Made by a program: the position numbers and the translations under genes | Origin: Ustulina deusta | Taxonomy: Eukaryota > Ascomycota > Sordariomycetes > Xylariales > Xylariaceae | DNA length: 64,000 nt | Direction: 5' to 3' | Assembly (NCBI GenBank): GCA_023159155.1 | Contig: JAJNNX010000059.1 | Span: 1 to 64,000, forward strand | Shown here: positions 24,971 through 35,712 of the stretch, piece after piece | How the letters are laid out: the number at the start of each line of letters is the position of its first letter | Numbering within the stretch: position 1 is the first letter of the stretch | The notes under the pieces: model-generated | The model's database searches: none | The model's input: only the letters and a program-made list of their open reading frames with translations | What the model was told of the DNA's origin: nothing

Positions 24971-26025
24971 CTACAACTTGGGTCTGGCAAGCCTGAGTTT
25001 TGACGTCAATGTTTCCTCGGCTTCCTTCTCGATTCTCTTTACGAGGACGTCACAGGTAGGGATATCGTGGATTAAGCCAATGACCTGGCCCGCAGTCCAT
25101 ACGCCGTAATCCGGATCACCGTTGATGAAAACTTGACGTCCGCGCTTTCCACTAACGTAGGGGGCGATCTCCGCGAACTCGCCAGTCTTGCTATCTCGTT
25201 CGATATTGACAACAGCATCCGTGACCTTGTTGCGATATAGACGTGTCGTATTGGTCCATCGGCGCATGACTAGTGCAGTATCCGTTTCTTGGGCCTTGAC
25301 GATTTCCTCCTTGATATTCTGGTGGATCGGCGCTTCTACGGTACACATGAAGCGTGTTCCCATATTGATGCCCTCAGCGCCAAGGCAAAGCGCAGCGGCG
25401 AGTCCCTGCCCATCAGCAAAGCCGCCTGATGCGATGAAGGGCACCTTGAGCGTCTGTCGGGCTTTGCTGAGCAAAATGAAATTGGTTATGTCAGATTCAC
25501 CAACGTGGCTATTCGTTCACAGGTTAGCGTACCGAAATACATGTTGGGATCGAAGAGCATAACTCGGCGGACTCACCCAGCACACTCAAAACCATCAATA
25601 GATAAGAAATCTACACCAAGCTTGATGGCACTCTGCGCATGCCGGATTGTTGTGCACTTATGCAGAACAATTACGCCAGCCTTCTTAAGCTTCGCGATCA
25701 CAGGGCCAGGGCTATTGCCAGCGGTCTCGACAATCTTGACCCCCTCATCAATGACGACCTGGGCGTACGCGCCGTAGTCTGGTGGCTGGAGAGCAGGCAA
25801 TAGGGTGATATTCACGCCGAATGGGCTCTTCGTCATAGTTCGTGTCTTCCGGATCTCCTTGCGAAGATCGTCGGGAGTGGGCTGTGTGAGTGCAGTGAGA
25901 ATACCCAAGCCGCCGGCATTGGAGACGGCAGATGCTAGCTCGGCATATCCGACGTGTTGCATGCCACCTTGGACCACGGGGATCTTGATCCCTAGGCGAC
26001 GAGTGAGCTCTGTATCGAAGGGCAT
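24971..26025 (-). CDS. Nitronate monooxygenase (2-nitropropane dioxygenase family), 328 aa
   Basis: Exons (minus strand) 26025-25577 and 25508-24971. The 68-nt intron has a GTGAGT donor and a GCTAAC branch site. The protein is an FMN-dependent TIM-barrel enzyme that oxidises nitronates such as propionate-3-nitronate. The N-terminal flavin segment reads IPVVQGGMQHVGYAELA, followed by GGLGIL. The conserved DGFECAGHVGE spans the splice junction and carries the family histidine (H151). The phosphate-binding region is IASGGFADGQGLAAAL with GAEGINMGTRF. Length is typical of the fungal family. No targeting signal is apparent, so a cytosolic enzyme is likely. It is divergent from the MsrB gene across 885 bp; both are oxidative or nitrosative defence functions, but co-regulation is only a guess. 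Confidence 0.92.
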
Positions 26026-26910
26026 ATTGGCTGCTGTTTTTCTTTCGTTGCTTTTCTCTCCCTTTCTTGTAAACGTCTTGGACCTGTATACGAGGTGAAC
26101 AAAGAGCAGGTAGACTCCGAATTGGCGATTGAACAAGCGATTTATGCAATATGAAATCTATGGTACCCAATTTCCAATTTATCGAAGCATTTTAGTTGGT
26201 GAGCAGACAACATGCCGCGTAAGACTTTATAACAAGAGAATGAGCGCGAGAGCAGAAACGGGATAGATGCCGAGGTAGGCTGGGGAATATGGGGAACCCA
26301 GCATACCTAGGCAACTTGGTCACGAGCTAACTGCTACTAGTGGATCCCTTGCATTCTGGACCATGGTGGGTACCTCCAAAGTCCACCAGCCGAAATCGAT
26401 ACTCCGGGGCTCGTTTATAATATTTATCCGATGTCCACATCTTATCTCTTGAGCAAGATCTGACTGATAAGATCCAATCCGCTGACTTGGTGCAGGTACC
26501 CTTATCCCAACATCAAGACAAGAACCCCCCAATCCTCCCTCTGACAACATCAGTAATAGAGGGGTTTTGGGTACCCTTGGAAACCCCGGCTGGATCCTTT
26601 GTGCCGCACTGTGCATGAAACCGTAACACTGCCTTGACATCCAAACCGTCCAGGAAACCCTCAAGATGTTCCATAGTATCAGTTGCACTGTGTCACTAAC
26701 AACCCACTGGATATGGTGCACCCATCTCCCTAGTTGATTCCAAATCAACTACACCAGGATTCCAAACAACTAGCATGAAACTGTCATCACCTCCTCTAAA
26801 TACCAGCTTTGCCACCACATATGTCACTTATTTAAGCGTCTCTGATCTGCCTCCATTTCGGTTTCCTTAGTTTCCCATATCAACATATAACTCTCTTCCA
26901 AAGCCCGCTC
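26026..26910. promoter_or_regulatory. Shared divergent promoter region (NMO / MsrB)
   Basis: 885 bp between two divergently transcribed genes. Plus-strand CCAAT pentamers occur at 26174, 26474 and 26529, possible HAP-complex sites; their use is not shown. No open frame of coding character was seen. Confidence 0.45.
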
Positions 26911-27592
26911 ATGCGATTGCCACCTTTCGCCACGCTGTTGCGAACATTCTACGTCTTCTCTAATTTAACGAGGGTCCGAGCATCCGCGCCCGTTCATCAG
27001 GCATTGCGCCAGAATTCGGCGTACTCGGGATACCTAGCAGCCATGCCATTTGGGAGTTTCTTCGGCTCAAGCTCCTCTACTAGCAAGATGTCCTACCCCG
27101 ATGAGAGATCCCCCGACGAGTGGCGCGCCGTCTTGAGCAAAGGTGAGTGGTTTCTCCCCGTCATAACCAGCAAGCAGGTGCTGACTGCGCGCATTAGAAC
27201 AATTCCGCATCCTTCGAGAGAAGGGCACAGAGGCCCCTGGCTCTCACAAATTTGACAAGTTTTTCTCTGGGTCTGGCGTCTACACTTGCGCCGGATGCAA
27301 TGCGCCCCTTTATAAGGCCAACCACAAGTTCAAGTCGGGCTGTGGCTGGCCTGCTTACTTTGATAACATCCCTGGTGCTGTCACCCGTCATGTAGACCGA
27401 ACTTGGGGCATGTCACGTACTGAGATTGTCTGCTCGAACTGTGGCGGCCACTTAGGCCATGTCTTCAAGGGCGAAGGCTATCCGACTCCCACCGATGAGA
27501 GGCATTGTGTCAATGGCGTTAGTTTGAACTTCTCACCAGAAGATCCGGTCGTGCAGAAACCAGAAGAGAGCGCTAAAGATGGTAAGGCTTGA
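26911..27592 (+). CDS. Methionine-R-sulfoxide reductase (MsrB), 208 aa
   Basis: Exons 26911-27142 and 27198-27592; 55-nt intron with GTGAGT donor and TAG acceptor. The enzyme reduces methionine-R-sulfoxide using thioredoxin. Zinc-binding pairs are C108/C111 (CAGCNAPLY) and C156/C159 (CSNCGGHLGHVF). The catalytic cysteine is C181 in RHCVNGVSLNF and the likely resolving cysteine is C126 in SGCGWPAYF. The first 60 residues contain no Asp or Glu and several Arg, typical of a mitochondrial presequence. Internal methionines M45 and M60 lie just before the catalytic domain, so a second cytosolic form by leaky scanning is possible. The family usually has Asn-Ser after the catalytic Cys-x position; here it is Asn-Gly, a minor variation. 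Yeast counterpart: Mxr2. Confidence 0.93.
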
Positions 27593-28882
27593 TGGTTAAC
27601 CGTATTGGAGTCAATCGTTACTTAGGGCATGAAATGTAAATAGAGATGATATAAAGCAGGAAGTTGCACAGTAACACAAATATACATACTACTCATCGTA
27701 TTTTCCCTTCTTCTTTCAATTCAACATATTGCTCAAACCATGTTTAGCTAACTTCCCTGTCTGTGCCGTGTAATTGTGTGGAGGACAGGATGTCTATATC
27801 GTAACGCCTGTTCGAGAGAGCATTTCAACCATCACAAGTCACCTTGGTGTTCTCGGGATATGTAGCTCAAGACTACACCGTCCTATCACCTCTTAAGACT
27901 CAATACATAAAAAACCATAATGGCTTAGTAACATTAGACACGGCCAAGCTTTAGGAGTTGCACCAACAGGAATAGCTGTGAACAACATGAATCATATACG
28001 ATGCTGCTTTGCGTAGCTGTCAGTTTCTCGACACGACAGAACTGACATGTCTACCTTCATCCGTCAACATTAATCTCTAACCTTCTTTTAGAGTTCAGTT
28101 TCCACAACAACAATCACACCCTCGAAGGAACACGCTTTTTCTTACGTACCTATTTGCCCCAGATAGTGGAATAGTGGGAGTATTGGAGCGAACTATGTGA
28201 AGACGGTATTGTGCAAGTGACTCTATTGACAGCCTTGCACTCTCTAGGACGGCTCGATCTCGTAGTCCAACATCTGCTCCACTGCACGTAAGTGATTACA
28301 ACGAATCCTTCAGATATTGATTGTGCACAACTGGTAGATTGCCTGTAGTTGATACTATACAGCAATACCTGCTGTTAGTTTCTATAATACGGCATCCTCC
28401 ATTACACTTCCCCAGCGCTGCCCAGCATCGGATCTTTTACCTTAAAGTTAAAATTCATAACGCCATTCCCGTATCTTCTTTCCTCTGTGCCTGTCTTACC
28501 TGCTAATGCCAGGTCAGGTGCCTGCCGACCCTTCTCGATTTCCTCTGCATCTCATCTCAGCTCTGCATATAGTCAATTCACACATTCAGCACAAACCAGC
28601 TCCTTCCACAACAATCGTACAATCACTGTACAATACTATCATTGACAACGGGCTCTCATTGCTATTCAGAAACACTTCCGCGCTCGAAGCAGATTACGCC
28701 CAACTTTTCAGTAGCCATACCGCCAAATATCTCTACTGCCGGAGCTTTGTTCAAATTCATCCAGCCCATCACCCGCTTTGCACTGGGTATCACAGATCTA
28801 TCAGTTCTGTAACAAGAAGCATCGCTTGGTGAGCCCCCAGACCTATATTCTTCACGAATATCTAAGCTCGCATCGTTTCAAG
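27593..28882. other. Intergenic, MsrB to small orphan gene
   Basis: About 1.3 kb. It contains the MsrB 3' UTR and the probable 5' region of the next small gene. An ATG frame of 108 codons at 28506-28832 is compositionally poor, and splicing it at the GTGAGC at 28829 to 28883 creates a stop, so it was not accepted. Confidence 0.5.
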
Positions 28883-29332
28883 ATGGTTCGCGAAGGAGCC
28901 TCTACGTCTTCTTTCGAAGATCCAAAGAGTGGACAGCCAAGTCCACGGGAACAAAGCCCACGACTCGAATCTCTCCGTCGTCGCACCGCTCGAGCCTCCG
29001 CTTCGGCTCACAAGGAACAAGATAGAAAGCAGTTATCACAGCAACGTCGACAAATAAAATTGGTCAGTCGTTCTACACAACACGAGAGTAGCAGCAAGTA
29101 TGGGACTACTTCAAGCTCCGAATCGAACAACTATTCAAATTTGGTCATGAAAGTCTACATGGACAAAAAGCTCTACTCCATTTTCGACCGCAGCACCAAG
29201 AAATACATCTACAATTCGAAATGGGATGCCCATAAGGGGTACTCGATTTCCTACTCCGAAGGAAAATGTACCGCGATCGGCGACTCAGATGGTAAGCCAG
29301 TGTTTATCAGCCGCAAATATTGCGATTCCTAG
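28883..29332 (+). CDS. Hypothetical small basic protein, 149 aa
   Basis: Not recognised. An intronless frame from an ATG in good context (CAAGATGG). The first half is rich in Ser, Arg, Glu and Gln with SPREQSPRLESLRRR-type charged repeats and looks disordered. The second half (from about LVMKVYMDKKLYSIFDR) is Tyr- and Lys-rich and could form a small beta-rich domain with two cysteines near the end. There is no signal peptide, membrane segment or known motif. It lies alone between two gene-poor spacers. It may be a lineage-specific gene or a chance frame. Confidence 0.4.
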   Translation: MVREGASTSSFEDPKSGQPSPREQSPRLESLRRRTARASASAHKEQDRKQLSQQRRQIKLVSRSTQHESSSKYGTTSSSESNNYSNLVMKVYMDKKLYSIFDRSTKKYIYNSKWDAHKGYSISYSEGKCTAIGDSDGKPVFISRKYCDS

Positions 29333-32124
29333 GAGCTCTGGCTATGATTGACAAGGCTGGAACATGGACAACAACGATGACGACGACAATGACAACTACA
29401 ACGACCGCATGATATTGGCAACACTGCAACTACGCCACATTCATGGACTTCACCACACCTTGTTTCCAATTTTATATTTTCGGGGGATTTTCCCGTCCAT
29501 GCCCACAGCCGAACAACAGCAAACACAAATGGACCACCCCCGGCACAACAAGGAAACAGCGCGTGGCCCTGTCGCCTGATCTTTACCAAATCCAGACATT
29601 GAGTTTCCGTCGTCGCGGCGCAAACTTTCCTCTCTGACACATTGCTAGACCGAGGTGGATCCACACCCAAACGCACAAAAAAGAATCACTACGATACCCC
29701 CAAGCTATATTAGCTCACCCCGATGGCCAAGATAGCGATGATACCCGGGCAGACTTGCTTCTACAGGCCGTTTTCATTCATTCATTCATTTCATTCTCTT
29801 CGGAGTCTTTCTCTTCTATTTGTTCTTGGTATTTCTACGACAATTGGGCTCGTACTAGTTGGATATCGGGGTCTTACAAGCTGTATTCAGAACGGCTTGG
29901 ATTGGAGTTGTGTCCTTGCAGCCGTCTTCAGGACTGGCTCTGCTATTCAGTCCTCGATGGCAGGACACGAAGGAGTTGGCGTTATCATCTGTTTATTGAT
30001 ACAAAATCTGCTATCGAAGCATCAATTCTTCTGCCGTGATCAGTGCTTATCAGTTGATGTGGGTGAAGCTACATTTGTCTGCATTCTGCAGTTGACTCGA
30101 GTTGTCGGTGCCCATCTCGTTGAATGACCAATCAAAGCTGAAGACGGGGTTGTTAACAGTGCAGGGATCAGGGTTGCCACTCTTCGTTGTGTTCTTGGCA
30201 GACACAGGTAGGTAGGGCATTCCTGCTCGTTCAAAGCCATGACGCAGAAAGCGCTAGTATAAAAAAGCCGTGTAGAAACCTGGGCACCATTTTCTTTAGT
30301 CAACCAACAAAGAATCCGAATAGTCTCGTCGCTGCTGTCAGGTGATTATTAACCACCTACCCTAGAGAGTGGTTGTAGGAGTGGTTCAATATATATAGGC
30401 AACGAAATCCCTTTGGATATATGGGAAGTTCAGGAATCGATTCGTCACTCTATTGAGACCCTAGCAACTACACTACGAACGAGTCTATCTATTCACTCTA
30501 TGACCAATACCCTAACAGCGGCTAATACTTAAGACCAGGGATAAAGCTACCTTAATATAGCGAGTGGTATGACCGCTTTATAAATTATATGCAAGGCCGC
30601 ATCGTTCTCACCAGGAGCAGACTAGCGGTGCGGGCACAAGTTGCAAGGAAAATGGTCGCAGTCGTCATCACCAGGTCGAGCTCGAAGGATTGTAGCAAGC
30701 AGGGTCTTGTGCAGAAATTCTTAACGTTTCAAGAGTTTCTCATTACCTCGCTTTCATTTTGTGAATTCCAAGCTTGAAGGAACGGTTGGGAACAGGAGAG
30801 TTACTACATAGCTAGCGGCGAGGGGGACACTTACTCGGTATTACGTATTGGGTGTGGATGGAATAGTTCTCTTGCGCCTAGCCACGACATGTCTGTAGCT
30901 CAAATAAATGATGGGAACAGAGCAGGCGTCACTGGTGTCACCACTCTGAAAACGGAGGGAGTGGGAAACATGAAAGGTTAATCTTCATACACGCAATCAC
31001 AGGACCGTGGTAGGCGCGTATAGAAGTTCTACCTCGATTGGACTGACAGTTTAGCTACCGGTAAGAAAGCTGTATTTAGTCCAGTGAAGACAACAATTAG
31101 GAGGCCCACTCAGTGTGTTGTGACTGTGAACACGACATTCTTTCCGATCCCAATGGTATGCAGACTAAACTAACCGGCTGTAGAAGCGAGGGACTCAGGG
31201 CTCTGGGAATCGGACGCAACAACAAGTGAAGAGATGAGGCGATGGCAATTCGAGTGGAGAAGAAAAGACCTACAGCCAGTGTATAAAGATCTAGACAACT
31301 ACCTGAAAAAATGATCAAGCACAATATGCGAGTTGAAGGGATCAGGTAACCATCTTTTATAACGTGGCATGAGCACAGGAATTGATCTACTAGTTCAGAA
31401 GCATCGTGAAGCTAGGAGTTGAGGCTATATACCTATGCGAACTATACGCCCTTCTTCCCACAATACACGATTCTATAAGTTTAAGTGATAGTGACTGCTG
31501 CTGTTGTCGGAAAGAACTTGAAACCTCTCTCTCTTGGCTAGACCCCTATCTATCTACATTGTGCTTCCTTTTCTTGATGTAGTGTCACAACGTCATAAAA
31601 TGATATCTATACGATGTTCCACTCTTCGTTCAAGTTGGTCTTCTGCATTCCAATTTTCTTCCTTGTTGACATTATGGAGATCCTATAGTCCACGATGCAA
31701 TGGAATACACTGAAATGCTGATATTTCCAGCTCTCTATTCTACCAAGCGAAGAACTTGACTCCCCAATGATGAATTTATCATACGTTAGCAGGAGTCAGG
31801 TTGACTCTTGTTTCGATGGGTGACGAATAGGTGAGCTTTCATTATTATATGCTTCCTAAGATATCCAACTATCCCTTTCCCTTGGAAATTCGCCTTGAGG
31901 TAATGGAAAGGGCATAGTCGCGTTGGTATCAACGAGCATAGGTTGCCCCAATTTCTAGCTGATGTACGGGGCGTCAAATCGCGGGAGTGGTTTACGCGCA
32001 AATGTTGATTTATTAACGAAGCTGTGTACGAATCCACACGCAAAAGCCTGCTATGATTCTTTTCCCTATAGACGCTAGACATGCCTTCCGGATCTTCCGC
32101 TTCACTTTGCCTTCCTGGCGCAGA
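29333..32124. other. 2.8-kb gene-poor spacer
   Basis: Large gap between the orphan gene and the 3' end of REI1. The best frame is 29723-30127 (134 codons from an ATG, hydrophobic first half with a possible membrane segment) but it has no family resemblance and irregular composition. Other frames are shorter. A near-tetranucleotide TTCA/TTCAT run occurs near 29775. No RNA gene was recognised. Confidence 0.5.
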
Positions 32125-33871
32125 TCACAAGATCTGGTAGTTATAATGCTCCTGGTGATTGTTTCTCCTGTTCAAGAGCCAGGTGTTGCGATTCTCTCTC
32201 ATCTGCTGCTGGCGGACACTACGCGGAACCGCACGCTGGACTTCCTTCTTCTTTTGCTCATTAACTCCTGCCATGCCGCGACCACCGTTTGCTCGCGTGA
32301 CTATGGCTCCGTCTTTGCCATGGCCTTGCCGACGAGAGACTTGCCGATTTCTAGTTGCATTTTTGTCATCGCCTGAGGACCCTGCGGCTTCAATCGCCAA
32401 TCTCTCAGCACGCTCTTCGGGCGTAGGGTAGTGATGTAGGTTCTGGCGGTAGTACTTAGCGAGAGACCGATGTCCAACAGCACGACCAGAGGGTAAATGC
32501 AGCTCTGTATCATCATAGAAAATGGCCCGATGCTTGTGAGCATGAGAGTGCCAACCGTCCTTTTGGTGATGATGCCGAGGGTCATGAGATGAATGATGGA
32601 GGTGTTTATCAAGTCGCTCATATTGTCGGTAAGAATGATCGACCGGAATGGATTGAAGATCTTCCGAGTTACAGGAAGAGGCTGAGCTATCCGTCTCCCA
32701 GCCTTCATCCTCTTCTTTAATTTCATCACCGTTTTCTCCAACCGCCTTTGACGACCGCTTGGCCCCGAGCTTGGCCCCCCCACTGGGTTTATCATCATCA
32801 ATGGACTCGTCTTCTGACTCCTCCCCATCCGAATAAGTGCTTCTAAAATCGTAGAAGTCACCGATAATGAGTTGCTCCTCTTCGGTTGTGAAGGGAATCA
32901 TACAATGCCCCTTATCGCGCATGTGTGTTTGCACCGCAGGAACGGTGTTTTTGATTTTCCCACAATAGAGACACTCATGATACTCCTGAATGCGTTGCTG
33001 TAGAGAGGTAATCAAGCCGTCCAAGTCGATCAAGTATTGCTTCTCTGGAATGAACATGCCATGTATACGTTCCATGTGGAGGACATTCAGAGAGATGGTG
33101 GGGGAATCGTAATTGCAAAACAAACAGCTTTTCAATGTAGCGGCTGGAGCCGGAGTTTCTGTCCCGGAAACAGCTTCGCTGGGCTGTTCTAACACGGTGT
33201 GTTTTTCCTGATCCTGAGAGCTAACAGAAGGGACAGGGTGCGAGGGTCTCTTAACAGGTGAGGAGCGCTCCTTCAGACTGGTCTTCTGCAGACCCTCAAC
33301 AACTTCGTTAAACTCAACTTCAGCATCCGAGCCCACCTTTTCAGAGGGCGCTGGTATCGGGTCTCCAAGAGAGAAGGTAGAGCTCATGACGGAGCTCGCA
33401 TCATCAATAATACCTCCTCGCCTTGATAGAGCTGCCTCCTTTGCTTTGTGCTTTTGGCTGCTAATATGGTTTCGGTATGAGTTCTCACTATAATACGTTC
33501 GTTGACAGACTTCGCATGGTTGTTGGAAGCCGGCACGATCAGCCTCAGCGGCGGTGGCAGCGCGGGCTTGGAGGACCTTCTCAGTAAATACTTCGGAGGA
33601 GATCGGGGGCAGTGATGCAACACGGCGCTTGAGGTTGTATCGACTGCAGGAAGAGAGTGTGGTGTTAGCGCAATGCGCCGCATACAGGATAGTGGTTGGA
33701 CGCATGGAAGGCTACCTACTGCCAATCGCTCTTCATGTGACCCTTTTGGGTGTCTGCGTACCGGAATGCCACCTGGCATGTATTGCAGGTGTATTGGTGA
33801 GACGATGGAGCGGGATCTTGCTGGGCCTGGAAGGCGGCGCTTGAAGGCCGATTGCTTGCTATGGTCGCCAT
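32125..33871 (-). CDS. REI1/REH1-type cytoplasmic 60S biogenesis factor, 556 aa
   Basis: Exons (minus strand) 33871-33720 and 33643-32125; 76-nt intron with GTAGGT donor and GCTAAC branch site. This zinc-finger protein acts in late cytoplasmic maturation of the large ribosomal subunit, in the yeast system with Arx1/Alb1 release. Four C2H2-type fingers are visible. The first, C29-C32-H45-H51 (YTCNTCQVAF...), has its last histidine codon split by the intron. The second is C94-C97 (CEVCQRTYYSENSYRNH), the third begins near residue 224 (CLFCNYDSPTISLNVLHMER) and the fourth is CLYCGKIKNTVPAVQTHMRD. These are followed by GHCMIPFTTEEE and DFYDFRSTYSD, characteristic of the family. The central acidic/Ser stretch and the His-rich segment (HHSSHDPRHHHQKD) are low complexity. 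Start ATG at 33871 gives a short 27-residue leader before finger 1. Confidence 0.94.
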
Positions 33872-35712
33872 ATTTTATAAGCCAAAGGAGGCGACTTGGT
33901 GTTGGGCGGAAATGTAGAATTAATATCGCGGAAAGTGTCTGGGTGAGGTAGTCTCAAGTCCGCTGGCACACAAAGACTCGGTATAGATCTTTTTTTGCGG
34001 CAGGCCCCTAGGAGTGTATCCCAAGCAACCCCTGTTGGGATGCTATGAGGTGTAGGCTGCAGCCCGCAGTTTGCAACCCAAGACAGGGAGGGCTGCTCAC
34101 TCTACAATAGCAAGAAGTCGTAGAGCAAGGACCAACAACAGGGCGTAGGTGTGCGTCGATCTGCGGCCTTTGTCTGAGATATAAGTAGGCGAGTGGGAGG
34201 GCAGATGAGGCAGAAAGGTCCGTTATAAAGGTGTCATCAATCTATCGCGAGGGTTTTTTTTTATAGGTAAGGTAGGCATTTTTGGATGGAGGGGTCGAAG
34301 GCGAAGAAGTGGGATGGAATCGAACAGTGGATGAGGAATGATTAATCCGGAGGAATTGGTGCCCTTCAGTGGGGCGAATAAGTTTGGGTGTCTGGGGTCC
34401 TGGCAGCCCTGGCTCGGCCTATGATTCCAAGTCCCTCTGCTTATTTTGGCAGGTTTTGGCAGATTGGTCTTGAGATGACGGGGAAATTTTCTCAAACCCC
34501 TACATTACTTAGCGCATCTATGTAGGCAGTAGAGGTGCACTAATACGGCCCTGCCGCTGTACGTCACGATGGGCACGAGGGGGGGGGGCCTACCAGGGCT
34601 GAGGCTTGGCATACAGCACTGTAGACGTACTGTATGCTGAAGGTGCCTTGCCCAGTATCTTGCCCACTGTAGGGCACAGGCTGGACCTGCCAATCTCGAT
34701 GGGTTTGGAGGTACCCTGGAGATGTTACCTCGCTCAGTGAAGACCTACCAATCTACCTAATATCAAATGTAAGAGAATATCTACCATAGATACCTAGATC
34801 GATAAAGCCTTCTGGAAAGTGAATGCTCAACTGTTTAAAGCCGCTATGGTTAAGAATCATGTAGTGTATCTATGTGTACTACGAACTGACCCAGAATTTG
34901 AAGTGCGAGTCTGGTGTCCTTGGTTACTCAAATCAATAATTACGCTTTCATGCCAATATAATTTATAAACAACAAAACAGGACCAAAAGCAAAAGCTAAA
35001 AACAAGACTAGTACACAAAATAGCTGCATGTTTACGGATATGATGAAGAACAATCTTTTCTGCCTGAATCGTAATTGTTGGGTAGGTAGATCATAGAGGC
35101 TTCAGATTCTGTGGCCTTTTATTGTATTATTTTCTGCATAGAGCGCATATAATAATGCTTTACAGTACGCACCCAATAGTATGCACCGTGAGCCACGACA
35201 TAGTGCGATTAGTTAGTTTCCGGACAGTGCAATTTTAACGGCAGCCCGGCTGCAGCCGCCTCATCTAGAGTGCCATCTACTGTCCAGGATATGGCCACCC
35301 ACTCCCGAAGGGAGGTACAGATGTACAGATGTATGTAACATGCCTGCCACTACCCAAGCAAGACGACTTCTCATTCTCCAACTTTCAACATCTTGCATTT
35401 GCCCCCATCTCATGCGGTTCCTTCTCAAATTTTCCCAGGAGCCCTCTCACCCTTCATGTTCTTGTAGATTCCTTTGCCTTGATTCTTTATTTACTTCGAA
35501 CGCTCCCTAATTTCTCCTTCCTGGCACATGCCGTTTACTCCCTAGTCCACCGTCCATGGAGACTGTAAATTCCCGCCTCTAACATCTCGCCCTGTTGCCC
35601 GGCCTTGTCCTGCATCGACCGACGCCCGCTCCAGCCCTCTCTCCTTACCTCGTCCCCGGTACATCGTCGCGGCACGGCAAATGAGCCGGATCTCGCTGTC
35701 GCGCCGCATGTC
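33872..35712. other. Divergent intergenic region, REI1 / HUL4
   Basis: About 1.8 kb holding the promoters of two divergent genes. It contains a G10 run near 34580 and a T9 run near 34253. The 35605-35712 stretch is open in frame with the HUL4 start but has no ATG, so it is taken as 5' UTR. No other gene or RNA was recognised. Confidence 0.55.

Noticed and set aside
28506..28832. 108-codon ATG frame upstream of the orphan gene
   Set aside because: Poor composition; the obvious splice to 28883 makes a stop codon, so it is more likely untranslated leader or spacer.
29723..30127. 134-codon frame with a hydrophobic segment
   Set aside because: No family, no supporting splice or promoter signs; may be chance in a 2.8-kb spacer.
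34310..34330. Minus-strand GTTCGATTCC resembling a tRNA B box
   Set aside because: No A box at suitable distance and no cloverleaf.
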